NCBI GenBank assembly: GCA_947503265.1
Contig: CANNDC010000015.1
Coordinates: 38,014-102,013, forward strand
Reading direction: 5' to 3'
DNA length: 64,000 bases
Origin: an uncultured Alteromonadaceae bacterium
GTDB lineage: Bacteria; Pseudomonadota; Gammaproteobacteria; Enterobacterales; Alteromonadaceae
In this document: piece by piece, positions 9,110-19,178 of the stretch
Position numbering within the stretch: position 1 is the first letter of the stretch
How the letters are laid out: each line of letters starts with the position of its first letter
Made by a program: the position numbers and the translations under genes
Notes under the pieces: generated by a model
The model's database searches: none
What the model was told of the DNA's origin: nothing
Seen by the model: only the letters and a program-made list of their open reading frames with translations

Positions 9110-10546
9110 CTAATGTTGGTCGACACTCGTATACTTACTGTAACGTTGTCTATTTTGTTTGATCCATTTGTTGTGAGTCTGAAAAAGTGGCGCTTGTAAT
9201 TCATTCTCCCATGCAAACAGTTTTTTTAGCATCGACCTAACTTTGTCTGGATGCTTACTGGCAAGATTTACGCTTTCGGAAGGATCCGTTTCAATGTTGT
9301 AGAGAACCGCAGGACGGTCGGGAAAACGCACTAACTTGAACTGTTCATCTCGAATTGCTGCGAAAGCTGCTCTGCGCCAGAATAAGGTTTCGTGAGGTTT
9401 AGCACTGTTTTTACGGTTTAGATAAGGTAGTAAATTTTGACCGTCGAGTTTCAAGCTAGACAAATTATCGACTTTCGCCGCTGCCAAGGCGGTTGGAGCA
9501 ATATCCAAAGCTGAAACTACATGATGAAATTTACCATTTTCAGGTATGCCAGCTGGCCAAGATATGGCAAATGGCACTCGAATTCCACCTTCATAAAACG
9601 TGCCTTTGACACCCGAAAAGGGTTGATTGTCTGAATAATTAGCATCTGTCGGTCCGCCGTTGTCATTTAGGAAAAAAACCAAGGTATTCTCCTTCAAACC
9701 GAACTCTGTCATAGCAGACATTACGGAACCTACCGACTTATCCAAAGACTCAGTCATTGATTTTAATATGTGTCGATTTTTTTCTGGCTTCGGTAGTTTC
9801 TCAAATTTAACATTGTCGATACTTTCCATTGGCGCATGCACCGCAGTGTAAGATATAAACAGGAAAAATGGAGATTCTTTGTTTGCACGCATAAATTGAA
9901 TGGCTTCTTGGCCAATTTTATCGGTTAAATAGCCTTCATAAGTCTCAGGCTGTTTGTTTCGAAAAACCTGAGTATAAAGTGAATCAGAATGCCCCCCCTG
10001 ATTGGGATTAGGCCAATAACTTCGGCCACCGCCCAAGATTCCATAAAATTCATCAAAGCCGCGATTATTCGGGTGAAATTGATCTGATAACCCAAGATGC
10101 CACTTACCTATCAAACCTGTCTTGTAACCTGCACTTTTAAGGTAATCAGCTAAGGTTTTCTGATTGACATTTAGACCATTAAATTCTTCTGAATCTCCGG
10201 GTTCTGGCTTTACAGGCAAATTGAACTCATGCCCAAATCGTTGTTGGTATCTCCCAGTTATCATCCCTGCGCGAGATGGACTACAAACTGAAGCGGTTGT
10301 ATAAGCTTGAGAAAAAGCATAACCACTTTCAGCTAACGCATCTATATGTGGCGTGGAAAATGCGAGTTTCGGAGCGTTTATTCTAGAAAATCCAATATCT
10401 GCATAACCTGCATCATCGGTCATTATAATAACGATGTTTGGCCGTTCATTATTTTCATGATGCGCTGCAACAGCCCAATGACTCTTTAGAGCTGCAATCA
10501 CTGCGAATAAAATAAGAAGTGATAATTTAATGCTTTGCTTTTTCAT
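9110..10546 (-). CDS. secreted type I sulfatase (formylglycine-dependent)
   Basis: A 478-aa sulfatase of the alkaline-phosphatase fold that would remove sulfate esters from carbohydrate. It has a signal peptide (KLSLLILFAVIAALKSHWAV), the metal motif IIMTDDAGYADIG, and the formylglycine signature CSPSR with Cys88. Further conserved blocks are GKWHLG, FLNDNGG and KGTFYEGGIRVP. The start is ATG 10546, which gives the signal peptide and has GGAG eight bases upstream; the frame is open further upstream inside the GH2 gene but only as a shadow. It overlaps the end of the GH2 gene by 20 bp, so it is the last gene of the utilisation operon. The exact sulfate position attacked is unknown. Confidence 0.9.
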   Translation of the reverse strand: MKKQSIKLSLLILFAVIAALKSHWAVAAHHENNERPNIVIIMTDDAGYADIGFSRINAPKLAFSTPHIDALAESGYAFSQAYTTASVCSPSRAGMITGRYQQRFGHEFNLPVKPEPGDSEEFNGLNVNQKTLADYLKSAGYKTGLIGKWHLGLSDQFHPNNRGFDEFYGILGGGRSYWPNPNQGGHSDSLYTQVFRNKQPETYEGYLTDKIGQEAIQFMRANKESPFFLFISYTAVHAPMESIDNVKFEKLPKPEKNRHILKSMTESLDKSVGSVMSAMTEFGLKENTLVFFLNDNGGPTDANYSDNQPFSGVKGTFYEGGIRVPFAISWPAGIPENGKFHHVVSALDIAPTALAAAKVDNLSSLKLDGQNLLPYLNRKNSAKPHETLFWRRAAFAAIRDEQFKLVRFPDRPAVLYNIETDPSESVNLASKHPDKVRSMLKKLFAWENELQAPLFQTHNKWIKQNRQRYSKYTSVDQH

Positions 10547-13500
10547 TGATAGGCTCCAAAGTAAACGAAAAGTCGTAAGGCTGAGCTGGGATACGATACT
10601 CCTCATGAGGCTTTGCACCCCAACTGTCGTCTCCTCCAACCCCCATATGCAAGTAATCTAACCGCACCACATTGCTAGATGGCAACTCTAAGGTTCCAAC
10701 ATGTCTGGCGTTGCTTTTTTCCTCATACAGAAAGAATTTTGAACCCGGTATGGTTGAGAATTGGAATAAGTCATTCGAGGTAAACTTGAATCCAATGTTT
10801 TGTGCATTGGTCAAGGTCATCCAACGTGCATCAGTCTTGTTACCGCTTTCTTGCGGTCTGGAGTAGTCGTGAAATTGCTGATCTACAGTAGAATGATACA
10901 CCGCGATTTCTGCACTCGTTTTCCTATCAACATAGTTCTCATGAGGGCCCCGACCGAACCAAGACAACTGATTGAACTCACTCGGCACATCCAAATGCAG
11001 GCCAATTTTTGGCAAAATAGGCATATTCATTTTAAGTGGTTCGAAACTAACATCGGCTATTAGAATTCCTTCATGGGTTAGCGTCCAAAATACGCTCCCT
11101 GTAGCTGCGCCATTGGCTAAGTCAAATACAGTCCGAATTCTGATCAATTCGTCGGTATGTTCAACTAACATAATGTCTGTCAATTTTTGTTGTTCTGATG
11201 CATGACGCCAAACAGCGTTTTTAATATGCATTTTCCATCCACGGTCATTATCTGTAGGGATTCGCCAAAAGTTTAACGACGGTCCTTCCTGCAATAGAGA
11301 CACTCCTTGGTAATTGAACATCTCTATTAAGCCGTTTTTCTTGTTGAAGAAGAGTTCAAAATTCTCCCCACGTATACGCCATCTGTCCTTTACTTCGTCA
11401 AGGGTTATTGGCTCAGAAACAGTCGACTCCTGCTTCGCTTTCTCTCCTCTTTGTAGTTCGAATTGTTCCCAAGCCACTAAACGAGGCTCGCTCGAACTAG
11501 TTTCATAAGCACTAACAGTTAAATGGTAGTCACTACTCGTGTCTGTCAGCAAGTGCCCAGTTTCTATTGTGAACCTTGCGCTACTGTTGGGTTCTACGTT
11601 GCTCAACCAAGTCACATCACGTTGATTTACCGTTACACCATTCTCGTTCAACTTCCAAACAAAATTTAGATGAGATGTGTCTAAAAAGTTGTATCTGTTA
11701 GTCACTTCTATTTCTGACTTATCTGCATTTACGTCTTCATTCTTGTCAGCATTAACGAGTGAAAATTTCAGTGGTTGATAGATTTTTCTAACTTCGTATA
11801 AGTGCGGATTTGGGCTTCGGTCTGCTTGAACAAGTCCGTTAGCCAAGAAATTTCCATCATTATTTTCATCGCCAAAATCACCACCGTATCCCCAGTAATA
11901 TTTGCCTTCTTCATTTTTTAGTAAAATAGTTTGGTCTACCCAGTCCCAAATAAATCCGCCCTGAAGCTGCCTGTTGGCGTAGATCACATTCCAGTATTTG
12001 TCGAGATTACCAACGCTATTCCCCATCGCATGCGCATACTCAGCAATGATCATTGGTATGTTAGGTTTTTGCTGAACATAATCTTCTAGCTCGTGGATGA
12101 AGTCATACATAGGAGTGTAAATATCCACATAATCTAATACAGTATGCCCGACTTTGGTTCCCCAACCGCCGTAAGTGACTGGCCGTGTTGGGTCAAGTTG
12201 GCGAATCAACTCTGCCCCTTTTTCGAAGCTGGGTCCCAAACCTGCCTCATTGCCCATAGACCAAATAATGATCGAAGGGTGATTAATATCTCGCTTTACC
12301 ATACGTTCGATACGCGATAAATGTGCTGCTTGCCACTCTGGTTTAAAGCCCAAATGGTAGGCTTCTGGGTTTTTATTTTTATTGCCCAATTGCATATATT
12401 TATGAGTCTCAATATTGGCTTCATCGAGCACATAAAGACCATATCGGTCTGTCAATTCATAGAAATAAGGATCATTGGGAAAATGTGCGGTTCTTACTGC
12501 ATTAATATTGTTTGCTTTCATCAGCATTACGTCTTGCAGCATTCCTTCTCTGCTGACTACTCTGCCGTTACGCATGTTGTGCTCAACGCGATTTACGCCG
12601 CGTATGGTGACAACTTGTCCATTTACTTTTAACACGCCTTCATCTAACTCAAGACTTCTGAATCCTACTGGCATATTGATGTGTTGAATTGGGCTATTTT
12701 TGTCTGCAGTTACAGCAAGTTTTAGGGTATAAAGTGTAGGCGATTCTGCTGACCATGCGTCGACATTATTAATTTTAGCCGTGACAGATAATGTGGATTC
12801 ATCCATATCGCCAACAACTAAATCACCAGAGAATAGTGTGTTATTTTTGAGCAATAATTGAGCCGAAACCTTCGTATTTGAATGCGGTTTTTTAGACAGC
12901 GTAACTTCTACATTAAGCAGTCCATCAGAGTAGTCATTAGTAAGAGATGCATTAACGTTAATATCTGCGACGAATATTTTAGGGGTATTGTATAAATATA
13001 GGCTTCGCTCAATTCCACTACTGTTCCAACCATCCTGATCCTCTAAATAGCTGCCGTCACTCCAGCGGATATTCTCAATAGCGATTTTATTGCTACCTTG
13101 TTGCAAAAAACTGCTGATATCGAACTCAGCTGGCAATTTTGAACCTTGGCTATAGCCGACTTCTTGCCCATTTATCCAAACCGTTGCCGCAGAGTTAATT
13201 GCACCTATATGCAGCACCGTACGTTGCTCTATCCAATTATCTGGCAGTTCAAAATTACGTACATACAAATTGACTGGGTTATAGTCTGTCGGCACGAAAG
13301 GCTGGTTAGCAGGAAAAACGTAATCAATATTCTTGTAGTAAGGCGTGCCATACCCGTTAAATTCTGGGCTCGCTGGCACCTTTATTTTTTGCCAACTCTG
13401 AGTACTAAAGTCTGTTTTGTAAAAATCAATCGGCCGCAAATTGGGGTTCTTTGATTGGTAAAATGACCACTCACCATCGAGTGACAAGTAACCTTTAGAG

Positions 13501-13691
13501 TTTTCTGGACTATTTTGTTGGGCTAGAGCCGCTGATTCATATACAAAAAAACTTGCTCTGGCGGGTAATTTGTTAATTTCAAATACTTGTGGGTTTTGCC
13601 AGTTTGGAATGTCAACTGATGGGTCTTTGATTGAGGCGCAACTGCTCAACAAAAAGAGGCACGCGGCTAAGAAGAACCTATGTTTAATCAT
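10527..13691 (-). CDS. GH2 beta-galactosidase, LacZ type, lipoprotein
   Basis: The 1054-aa protein has the five-domain LacZ layout: sugar-binding jelly roll, Ig-like, TIM barrel, second Ig-like, and C-terminal beta-sandwich. The acid/base is Glu482 in IIIWSMGNEAG and the nucleophile is Glu551 in MIIAEYAHAMGNS. The N-terminus FFLAACLFLLSSCAS is a lipoprotein signal with lipobox LSSC, so the enzyme is membrane-anchored in the periplasm or at the surface, unlike cytoplasmic LacZ. It would release galactose from oligosaccharides made by endo-enzymes and sulfatases. The His of the usual NRHEH motif is Val here (NRVEH). It follows the TonB receptor and overlaps the sulfatase that comes after it. 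Confidence 0.92.
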   Translation of the reverse strand: MIKHRFFLAACLFLLSSCASIKDPSVDIPNWQNPQVFEINKLPARASFFVYESAALAQQNSPENSKGYLSLDGEWSFYQSKNPNLRPIDFYKTDFSTQSWQKIKVPASPEFNGYGTPYYKNIDYVFPANQPFVPTDYNPVNLYVRNFELPDNWIEQRTVLHIGAINSAATVWINGQEVGYSQGSKLPAEFDISSFLQQGSNKIAIENIRWSDGSYLEDQDGWNSSGIERSLYLYNTPKIFVADINVNASLTNDYSDGLLNVEVTLSKKPHSNTKVSAQLLLKNNTLFSGDLVVGDMDESTLSVTAKINNVDAWSAESPTLYTLKLAVTADKNSPIQHINMPVGFRSLELDEGVLKVNGQVVTIRGVNRVEHNMRNGRVVSREGMLQDVMLMKANNINAVRTAHFPNDPYFYELTDRYGLYVLDEANIETHKYMQLGNKNKNPEAYHLGFKPEWQAAHLSRIERMVKRDINHPSIIIWSMGNEAGLGPSFEKGAELIRQLDPTRPVTYGGWGTKVGHTVLDYVDIYTPMYDFIHELEDYVQQKPNIPMIIAEYAHAMGNSVGNLDKYWNVIYANRQLQGGFIWDWVDQTILLKNEEGKYYWGYGGDFGDENNDGNFLANGLVQADRSPNPHLYEVRKIYQPLKFSLVNADKNEDVNADKSEIEVTNRYNFLDTSHLNFVWKLNENGVTVNQRDVTWLSNVEPNSSARFTIETGHLLTDTSSDYHLTVSAYETSSSEPRLVAWEQFELQRGEKAKQESTVSEPITLDEVKDRWRIRGENFELFFNKKNGLIEMFNYQGVSLLQEGPSLNFWRIPTDNDRGWKMHIKNAVWRHASEQQKLTDIMLVEHTDELIRIRTVFDLANGAATGSVFWTLTHEGILIADVSFEPLKMNMPILPKIGLHLDVPSEFNQLSWFGRGPHENYVDRKTSAEIAVYHSTVDQQFHDYSRPQESGNKTDARWMTLTNAQNIGFKFTSNDLFQFSTIPGSKFFLYEEKSNARHVGTLELPSSNVVRLDYLHMGVGGDDSWGAKPHEEYRIPAQPYDFSFTLEPINEKAKH

Positions 13692-13721
13692 AATCTACTC
13701 GATAATTTTATCTAGGGATAA

Positions 13722-13735
13722 GGGCCTTCCGGCCC
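13722..13735 (-). promoter_or_regulatory. intercistronic hairpin with GNRA-type tetraloop
   Basis: On the minus strand the 65-bp gap between the TonB receptor and the GH2 gene contains GGGCC-GGAA-GGCCC, a five-base-pair GC stem capped by a GGAA (GNRA) loop. No T run follows, so it is not a classical terminator. It could be an mRNA-stability or processing element that separates expression of receptor and enzymes. Confidence 0.5.
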
Positions 13736-13756
13736 CGCAATAGCGAACTCAACCGA

Positions 13757-16700
13757 TTAGAATCGATAGGTAGCTCCAAGAGAAAATCGTCTTCCCGCAT
13801 TAGCAATATAGTTTGTCAACTGACTGTATTTCATGAATCGTTCTGTTTCAGATTCGTTTAAGTTGACGATATTGAAATTGACCTTTAGATTTTTATTGAA
13901 TACATAGTTGGCATTAAAATCGAGTTGTCCTCTAGCTGCCTCTATTTCTGGCAACTGTTCTGGTCGGCCAAACCCCAGTCTTACACCTTCTCGCCTTACG
14001 AATTCATCACGCCAGTTATAGGCGAGTCTGATACTCAACTTACCATCATCATAGTATGCTGTAAGATTATAGCTATCCTCCGACAAATTTCTCCTTCCAA
14101 CTGGGTCGCCTTCCTGATCAATTAAGTCAGAGTCTTCGTCCGTTTTGGTATAGTTTATGCCAACACCTGTATGCGAAAACAAACCGGGCAGGGAATCAAA
14201 TGCGTGTTGCAAGCTTACTTCTACCCCTCGAATACTAGTTCCAGCCAAATTGGAAGGGGCCGTTGTGAGATAAGTTTCATCACCGATTTGGATAGGAAAC
14301 TGCCCTCCTGTTCGGGAAATGATTGAGCTAATATTTTTTGAAAAGTATGCAACGCTGAATGCACTGGCCTCGTTGTAATACCATTCATACGAGATATCCA
14401 CATTATTTGCTTTAATTGCGTTAAGATTAGGGTTCCCACTTACTGCTGTTCCATCGAAACCAGCAACTTCTTCCGAAGGAAATAATGTTACACCTGGCGA
14501 GATAAATGCCAGACTTGGTCTTCCGAGAGAGCGTGAAAGCCCCAACCGAAGTAACATTTCCGGATTAATTGCAAGATTTGCGTTTAAGCTAGGCAGCAAA
14601 TCTTTGTATTTACCATTGAGGGTAACCGATTCAAGTAGAGTAGCCGGTGGGTTTCGAACAAAGCCTGTTGAGCTAGTCTCTGTTCTCACATAGCGAGTGC
14701 CGACATTCCCATACAAAGCAAAATCGCCAACATCCATACTGAAATTAGCCATAATATACGCTGCATTGGTCTTTTCTTGAACATCGAAACTTAACCCCGT
14801 TCTTTCATAGCGGCCAGCCCCGGTATTCTCATTGATATCTCTGATGTCAACTAAACCAAATGCCTGGCTTATTACCTCCGGTCCACATGTAGTCACTGTC
14901 CATGTTCTTGGTAAGTTAGACGGTTCGTCTGACAACAAATCTGGACTTCCGCCTTGTTCTAAACACTGTTGCAAAAATTCCGACGAAGCCACCAGTTCAG
15001 GATTAGTTAATGACGCAGGGTTCACTCGAATCGCCTGAACATTAATACTGTTTCTTAAATCTCCGCCATCGGAAAATAGCGAAGAAGGACCATTACGCTG
15101 GTTTCCATTTTGATAACCGGTGCGTTTGAATTCGCGGTCTGCTCGACGAATACCAAACTCAATCGAAGTAAATGGGCTATCGTCAATTTCGTAGTCAAAG
15201 TCTATACGAAATGCGTCTGAACCATTCTTTGTGTCATTGGCAACACGATTAAATTGAAAATACGATAAACGTTCATAATTGGCATCGGTTGGATCAATTA
15301 CATCGGGCAAGGAAGTTGCATTTTCTGTTTGTCCAAATGCTGGTGCAATAAAAGGAGATTCATATAGTATGGCGTCTGGTATTCTGCCGCCGTTATCTAA
15401 ATTAAAATCTACAAACTGAGCAAAATCACTACCGGTTAGGGCACCGTTGCCGTTGTAATCGATGCCCATAGTCAGAGCACCTTGTTGAATTGTGTTAGCC
15501 TCGCCGTCAGAGGTTGAAAGCTCCGCCTTAACTACCAAGCGTTCGCTCGCTTGCCACGTTAAACCAAAATTAAAGGCTTCAGAATCTCGTTCAATAACGT
15601 TTAAAGAAGGAGATGCCCCTAAGCGAGAAGTAGCTGCACCTAGTCGACCACTCGACATAATATATACATCACCTAAGCCAGAAGTGCTGTTGAGTAGTTC
15701 AAAATTGTTTGTTCCTGATGAAAGAGGCGTGGTTCTGGCTGCGTTAAAATTGATTGAATATCGAGATCCTCGCGATGTTTCTTCAATCTGGGTTAAAGTT
15801 GTATCTAGATATATGTCCAGTTTGTCATTGGGTTGCCACTGCAGCGTAGCATTGAATGTATTACGGTCAGACTGACGGAAATTATTGAAGAATCCAAATG
15901 CATTAGGAAGATAATAGATATCACTGTCATCGGAAGCTCCATCACCATTGACATCTAAATTCGGATCGAATGCCCATATTCCTGCTCCTCTAGATGGGTG
16001 GAAACGATTTGCACCATTGGCATTATTGCCACCGGCCGGAGGAGCCTGATTGGCTGTTCTTCTGGCCCAAATCGCTGGCGCATCATCAAAATCACCGCCT
16101 CCATAAGCCTCAGCGACAGACGTCACCGTTTTTGTTGATACGTTGAACAATACGCCAAAATCACCATGGTCAGTGTTTCTAAAGTTGTATTTGAAAAAAG
16201 CATTGAGAGCTGGATCAGTCTCTTCGGCTATCTCAGCATATTTTACAGAACCGTTTACAGAAGCAAAAAAGTCTTGCTTGCCATTCAAAGGCTTGCGGGT
16301 CTTGAGGTTAACTGTTCCACCCAATGAACCCTCAATTTGTGCCGCTGTGGGCGCTTTGAAAATTTGTACTGACGAAAATATTTCAGAATTCAGATCTTGA
16401 AAGTTAACTGAGCGAGTCGCATCACTACCAGACACTATCTGTCCGTTAATCTGTACATTATTACTCGATATTCCGCGGATTTGTAATGTTGAACCCTCAC
16501 CATCAGCACTTCTTGCCATTTGTACGCCTGTAATTCTTTGTAAGGCCTCAGCAATGTTTTCGTCAGGCAATTGACCTATATCTTCTGCCGAGATGGTATC
16601 CATTATTTCGCTGGCGAAACGCTTGTCGTTTAAGCTATCTTTCAAACTTCCCTTTATGCCTACGACTTCAATAATTTCAATTTCGTTTGAATTAGCTTGT

Positions 16701-17143
16701 TGTTGTTGCTCGATGACTTGGGCAAGTGAACCTTGCGTAGAACCGATTGTACCGAAAAGGAGAGTAAATATTTTTGCGAGTGTGGTCTTCTGTGCTTTCA
16801 TATTATTCTTACCGTTTAGTTGTTTTTTTTGTTCGGCTATTTGCGAAATAACCACAAAGTTTTTATCGGTAAGACGGCCTTCCAAGTTTGATCCTGCAAG
16901 TAATTTGTTTAGCGCTTCCAACAGCGTAAATTGGCCCTCAAGAGGTGAGCCCTGCTTACCTTCGGTAAGGTCGAACGGAAATATTATGGACGTTTGGGTC
17001 GCGTCTGAAAGCTGATTTAATGAATTGCTCAAACTTTGAACAGGGATATTTAATTCAAATATCTGTTCTTTTCGCTCTTGCGCATCAATAGATAGAGTCC
17101 ACAAACACGATACAAGAAGAATCCTGCATATTGCCGATGTCAT
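13757..17143 (-). CDS. FecA-type TonB-dependent receptor with STN signalling domain
   Basis: This is an outer-membrane importer of the TonB/Xanthomonas-Caulobacter type with signal-transduction capacity. Counting from TTG 17155, an N-terminal signal peptide is followed by an STN domain at about residues 30-105 (FELNIPVQSLSNSLNQLS through NFVVIS), then a TonB-box-like EIEIIEVVGI, a plug (IAEALQRITGVQ, STLQIRGI) and a large barrel ending in LGATYRF. FecR and FecI lie directly upstream, so it is the sensor of a surface-signalling cascade. Between STN and plug, starting at Met119 (position 16801), is a second complete signal-peptide-like stretch (KIFTLLFGTIGSTQGSLAQ), which is unusual. A TTG at 17155 with an AGG ribosome site is an alternative start. 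Confidence 0.9.
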   Translation of the reverse strand: MTSAICRILLVSCLWTLSIDAQERKEQIFELNIPVQSLSNSLNQLSDATQTSIIFPFDLTEGKQGSPLEGQFTLLEALNKLLAGSNLEGRLTDKNFVVISQIAEQKKQLNGKNNMKAQKTTLAKIFTLLFGTIGSTQGSLAQVIEQQQQANSNEIEIIEVVGIKGSLKDSLNDKRFASEIMDTISAEDIGQLPDENIAEALQRITGVQMARSADGEGSTLQIRGISSNNVQINGQIVSGSDATRSVNFQDLNSEIFSSVQIFKAPTAAQIEGSLGGTVNLKTRKPLNGKQDFFASVNGSVKYAEIAEETDPALNAFFKYNFRNTDHGDFGVLFNVSTKTVTSVAEAYGGGDFDDAPAIWARRTANQAPPAGGNNANGANRFHPSRGAGIWAFDPNLDVNGDGASDDSDIYYLPNAFGFFNNFRQSDRNTFNATLQWQPNDKLDIYLDTTLTQIEETSRGSRYSINFNAARTTPLSSGTNNFELLNSTSGLGDVYIMSSGRLGAATSRLGASPSLNVIERDSEAFNFGLTWQASERLVVKAELSTSDGEANTIQQGALTMGIDYNGNGALTGSDFAQFVDFNLDNGGRIPDAILYESPFIAPAFGQTENATSLPDVIDPTDANYERLSYFQFNRVANDTKNGSDAFRIDFDYEIDDSPFTSIEFGIRRADREFKRTGYQNGNQRNGPSSLFSDGGDLRNSINVQAIRVNPASLTNPELVASSEFLQQCLEQGGSPDLLSDEPSNLPRTWTVTTCGPEVISQAFGLVDIRDINENTGAGRYERTGLSFDVQEKTNAAYIMANFSMDVGDFALYGNVGTRYVRTETSSTGFVRNPPATLLESVTLNGKYKDLLPSLNANLAINPEMLLRLGLSRSLGRPSLAFISPGVTLFPSEEVAGFDGTAVSGNPNLNAIKANNVDISYEWYYNEASAFSVAYFSKNISSIISRTGGQFPIQIGDETYLTTAPSNLAGTSIRGVEVSLQHAFDSLPGLFSHTGVGINYTKTDEDSDLIDQEGDPVGRRNLSEDSYNLTAYYDDGKLSIRLAYNWRDEFVRREGVRLGFGRPEQLPEIEAARGQLDFNANYVFNKNLKVNFNIVNLNESETERFMKYSQLTNYIANAGRRFSLGATYRF

Positions 17144-17222
17144 TGCGTTATACAATTACATGACCTGTATAAGGTAGGACGGGATAAAATAAAAAAACCT
17201 CATGTTTGTTGTGAAAAAAATA

Positions 17223-18365
17223 TTAATTTTTTGCGCTAAGCACGAAATGATCTTCACTGATTCGGTCTACATTGATACCAAAACCCGATTCCAATACTTC
17301 AAAAAATGCATCTGTTTCCGATGCGCTAAACTGCCCACCAATTCGAATATTTTTGATATTCGGGTCGGTCACTTCGATTTTTAACGTAGTAAAACGGCTT
17401 ACTTCCGCGACTACTTCTTGTAAAGACTCACCAGCAAACACCAATTTCCCCTCTGTCCAAGATAGCTGCCTCACAATTTCTGTTGAGCCTAGTAGTTGTA
17501 TAGATTTAATCGGTTGCTCAGACGAAGTTTCTATCAATACGCTTTGCCCTGCCTTGAGCGAAGTAACCACCTCTTTGCTGTTTGACGCATGTTGTGATTT
17601 TTGTGACTGGTTTGGCTGCGTCTCGGAAGATAACGGAATTAGTTCTAACGTGTTTCGAATCACTGCTACTTCGACTATCCCTTCGGTCACTAAAACTTCA
17701 ATGCTACCGTCGTGTCTATGAACCGAAAACGCCGTACCTATTGCTGTGAGTATTTCTGAACTGGTTAGCACTTCGAAGGGACGAGACTGATCTTTTTTCA
17801 CTTCGAAATAAGCTTCACCTTTTAATAAATTTATAGTTCTGCGTGTGCTGCTGAATTCTATTGAAACTTGACTATTGGAGTTCATCCACATTGTTGAACC
17901 ATCATTCAATCGTATTTTTCTATGTTCGCCAATGCTGGTGATAAAAACATCGCTTTTCATCATGGGTGTCGGAGACTCTTCCAAATCGTTATAAAAAACT
18001 AACAAAAGAATCATGAGCGCTGGTAAAACTGCATACTTTGTAGTGAATAACCTGTATGTATTTACCAACAAGGACACTGCAACAAACTTGACCTTTTGCG
18101 CAAATTCCTTCGCAGTGTTAGGTTTTACAACTTCATTGGGTACGGCCAGTGCAGTTAAAACATCCATTTGGTTCCATTGCGCAGCCAATTTAACCAGTGC
18201 AGCCTCGTGCGCAGGACTTCTCGCGATCCATTCCTTTAGCTCATTGATATCCTCAGCAGAAGGACTATTATCACCTTCAATTTTAATAATCCAATCACAT
18301 GCTTGCTCTTTAATTTTCTGAGCATTTGTGAAACTAGTTACATTAGACATAGTTTTTCCCATCAT
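17223..18365 (-). CDS. FecR-family anti-sigma factor
   Basis: The 380-aa protein has an N-terminal cytoplasmic DUF4880-type region that would bind the sigma factor (ACDWIIKIEG, WIARSPAHEAALVKLAAQW), one membrane span (about 115-125, LPALMILLLVFY), a periplasmic FecR domain (IGEHRKIRLNDGSTMWMNSNS, LLKGEAYFEVKKD, AIGTAFSVHRHDG) and a C-terminal STN-like module (SLQEVVAEVSRFTTLKIEV). It would relay receptor occupancy across the inner membrane to FecI. It starts one base after the FecI stop; a second ATG 15 bases later is possible. Confidence 0.9.
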   Translation of the reverse strand: MMGKTMSNVTSFTNAQKIKEQACDWIIKIEGDNSPSAEDINELKEWIARSPAHEAALVKLAAQWNQMDVLTALAVPNEVVKPNTAKEFAQKVKFVAVSLLVNTYRLFTTKYAVLPALMILLLVFYNDLEESPTPMMKSDVFITSIGEHRKIRLNDGSTMWMNSNSQVSIEFSSTRRTINLLKGEAYFEVKKDQSRPFEVLTSSEILTAIGTAFSVHRHDGSIEVLVTEGIVEVAVIRNTLELIPLSSETQPNQSQKSQHASNSKEVVTSLKAGQSVLIETSSEQPIKSIQLLGSTEIVRQLSWTEGKLVFAGESLQEVVAEVSRFTTLKIEVTDPNIKNIRIGGQFSASETDAFFEVLESGFGINVDRISEDHFVLSAKN

Positions 18366-18977
18366 CTATTCCACATCTTTGACGCGGCTAGCGCGATATT
18401 CAGCCGATGTTTGGGTTGGCATACTTTCATGTGATTCCATAAAAGTTGCACAGTCCATTAGCCCTTTCTTTAAGTGCTTTTCAATACAGCTAACACTTAC
18501 TTCTAGTCTCTTGGCAATTTCTCTATTCTTTAATCCGTACACTTTTTTCAATAACATCACTTTTCTGCATTGTTTTGGCAGCGATGCTAATGCTTGGCAG
18601 TAGATGGCGATATGTTCTTGTGCCATAACATTACTTTCAACGTCTTCAGCTGAGTCAAATTGCTCAGCGTTTTCTATCTCTTCCAAAAAATCTGTCACTT
18701 TAAATGACTTTCTATCAAATTCAGATAGCAGTAAATTTTTAGCAACTCTGAAGATAAATGCTTTTGGATAGAGAATATTTTGACTTTTTTCAGCTGTGTA
18801 AGACCGCAAAAAAGACTCTTGCGCAATATCTTCAATATCTTCAGGTTTTACCACAAACCGCGAAATAAAGCGCTTTAGGGCATTTTTGTGCTTACTAAAC
18901 GTGTCGAAGATACTTAACTCAGCTTGCACTGGCGTTTTTGAGTCAGTTTCATTACTTTTGACGTAATTTTTTTTCAT
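18366..18977 (-). CDS. FecI-like ECF sigma factor
   Basis: A 203-aa sigma-70 family factor with region 2 (EDIEDIAQESFLRSYTAEKSQ, AFIFRVAKNLLL) and region 4 (LPKQCRKVMLLKKVYGLKNREIAKRLEVSVSCIEKHLKKG). It is next to fecR and an STN receptor, the standard FecI-FecR-FecA arrangement, so it should direct RNA polymerase to the receptor and probably the sulfatase/GH2 genes. It has its own 201-bp upstream gap after the sulfatase lipoprotein gene, which probably holds its promoter. I could not assign a clear promoter there. Confidence 0.9.
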   Translation of the reverse strand: MKKNYVKSNETDSKTPVQAELSIFDTFSKHKNALKRFISRFVVKPEDIEDIAQESFLRSYTAEKSQNILYPKAFIFRVAKNLLLSEFDRKSFKVTDFLEEIENAEQFDSAEDVESNVMAQEHIAIYCQALASLPKQCRKVMLLKKVYGLKNREIAKRLEVSVSCIEKHLKKGLMDCATFMESHESMPTQTSAEYRASRVKDVE

Positions 18978-19178
18978 TATTTTGACTTTTTAGTTGGTCA
19001 CTCAAACGATCCTAATAAAATGCGTCGATTGCTGTTAGATTTGCCGTCATTGATCCTCACTAGAGTCTCAACAGTAACAAGCAAATTGTTCGCCGCATAC
19101 CGAATACGCAATACATTATGAAATACCTTATACTATTGGACGGATTAAGCGCATAAAACCGCAAGGCTAACGGAATTT

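Noticed and set aside
10547..10639. Upstream extension of the first sulfatase into the GH2 gene
   Set aside because: The extra 31 codons would precede and disrupt the signal peptide, and a good ribosome site marks the ATG at 10546.
12321..12632. Plus-strand ORF of 103 codons
   Set aside because: It lies fully inside the GH2 gene on the other strand and has no protein-like motifs.
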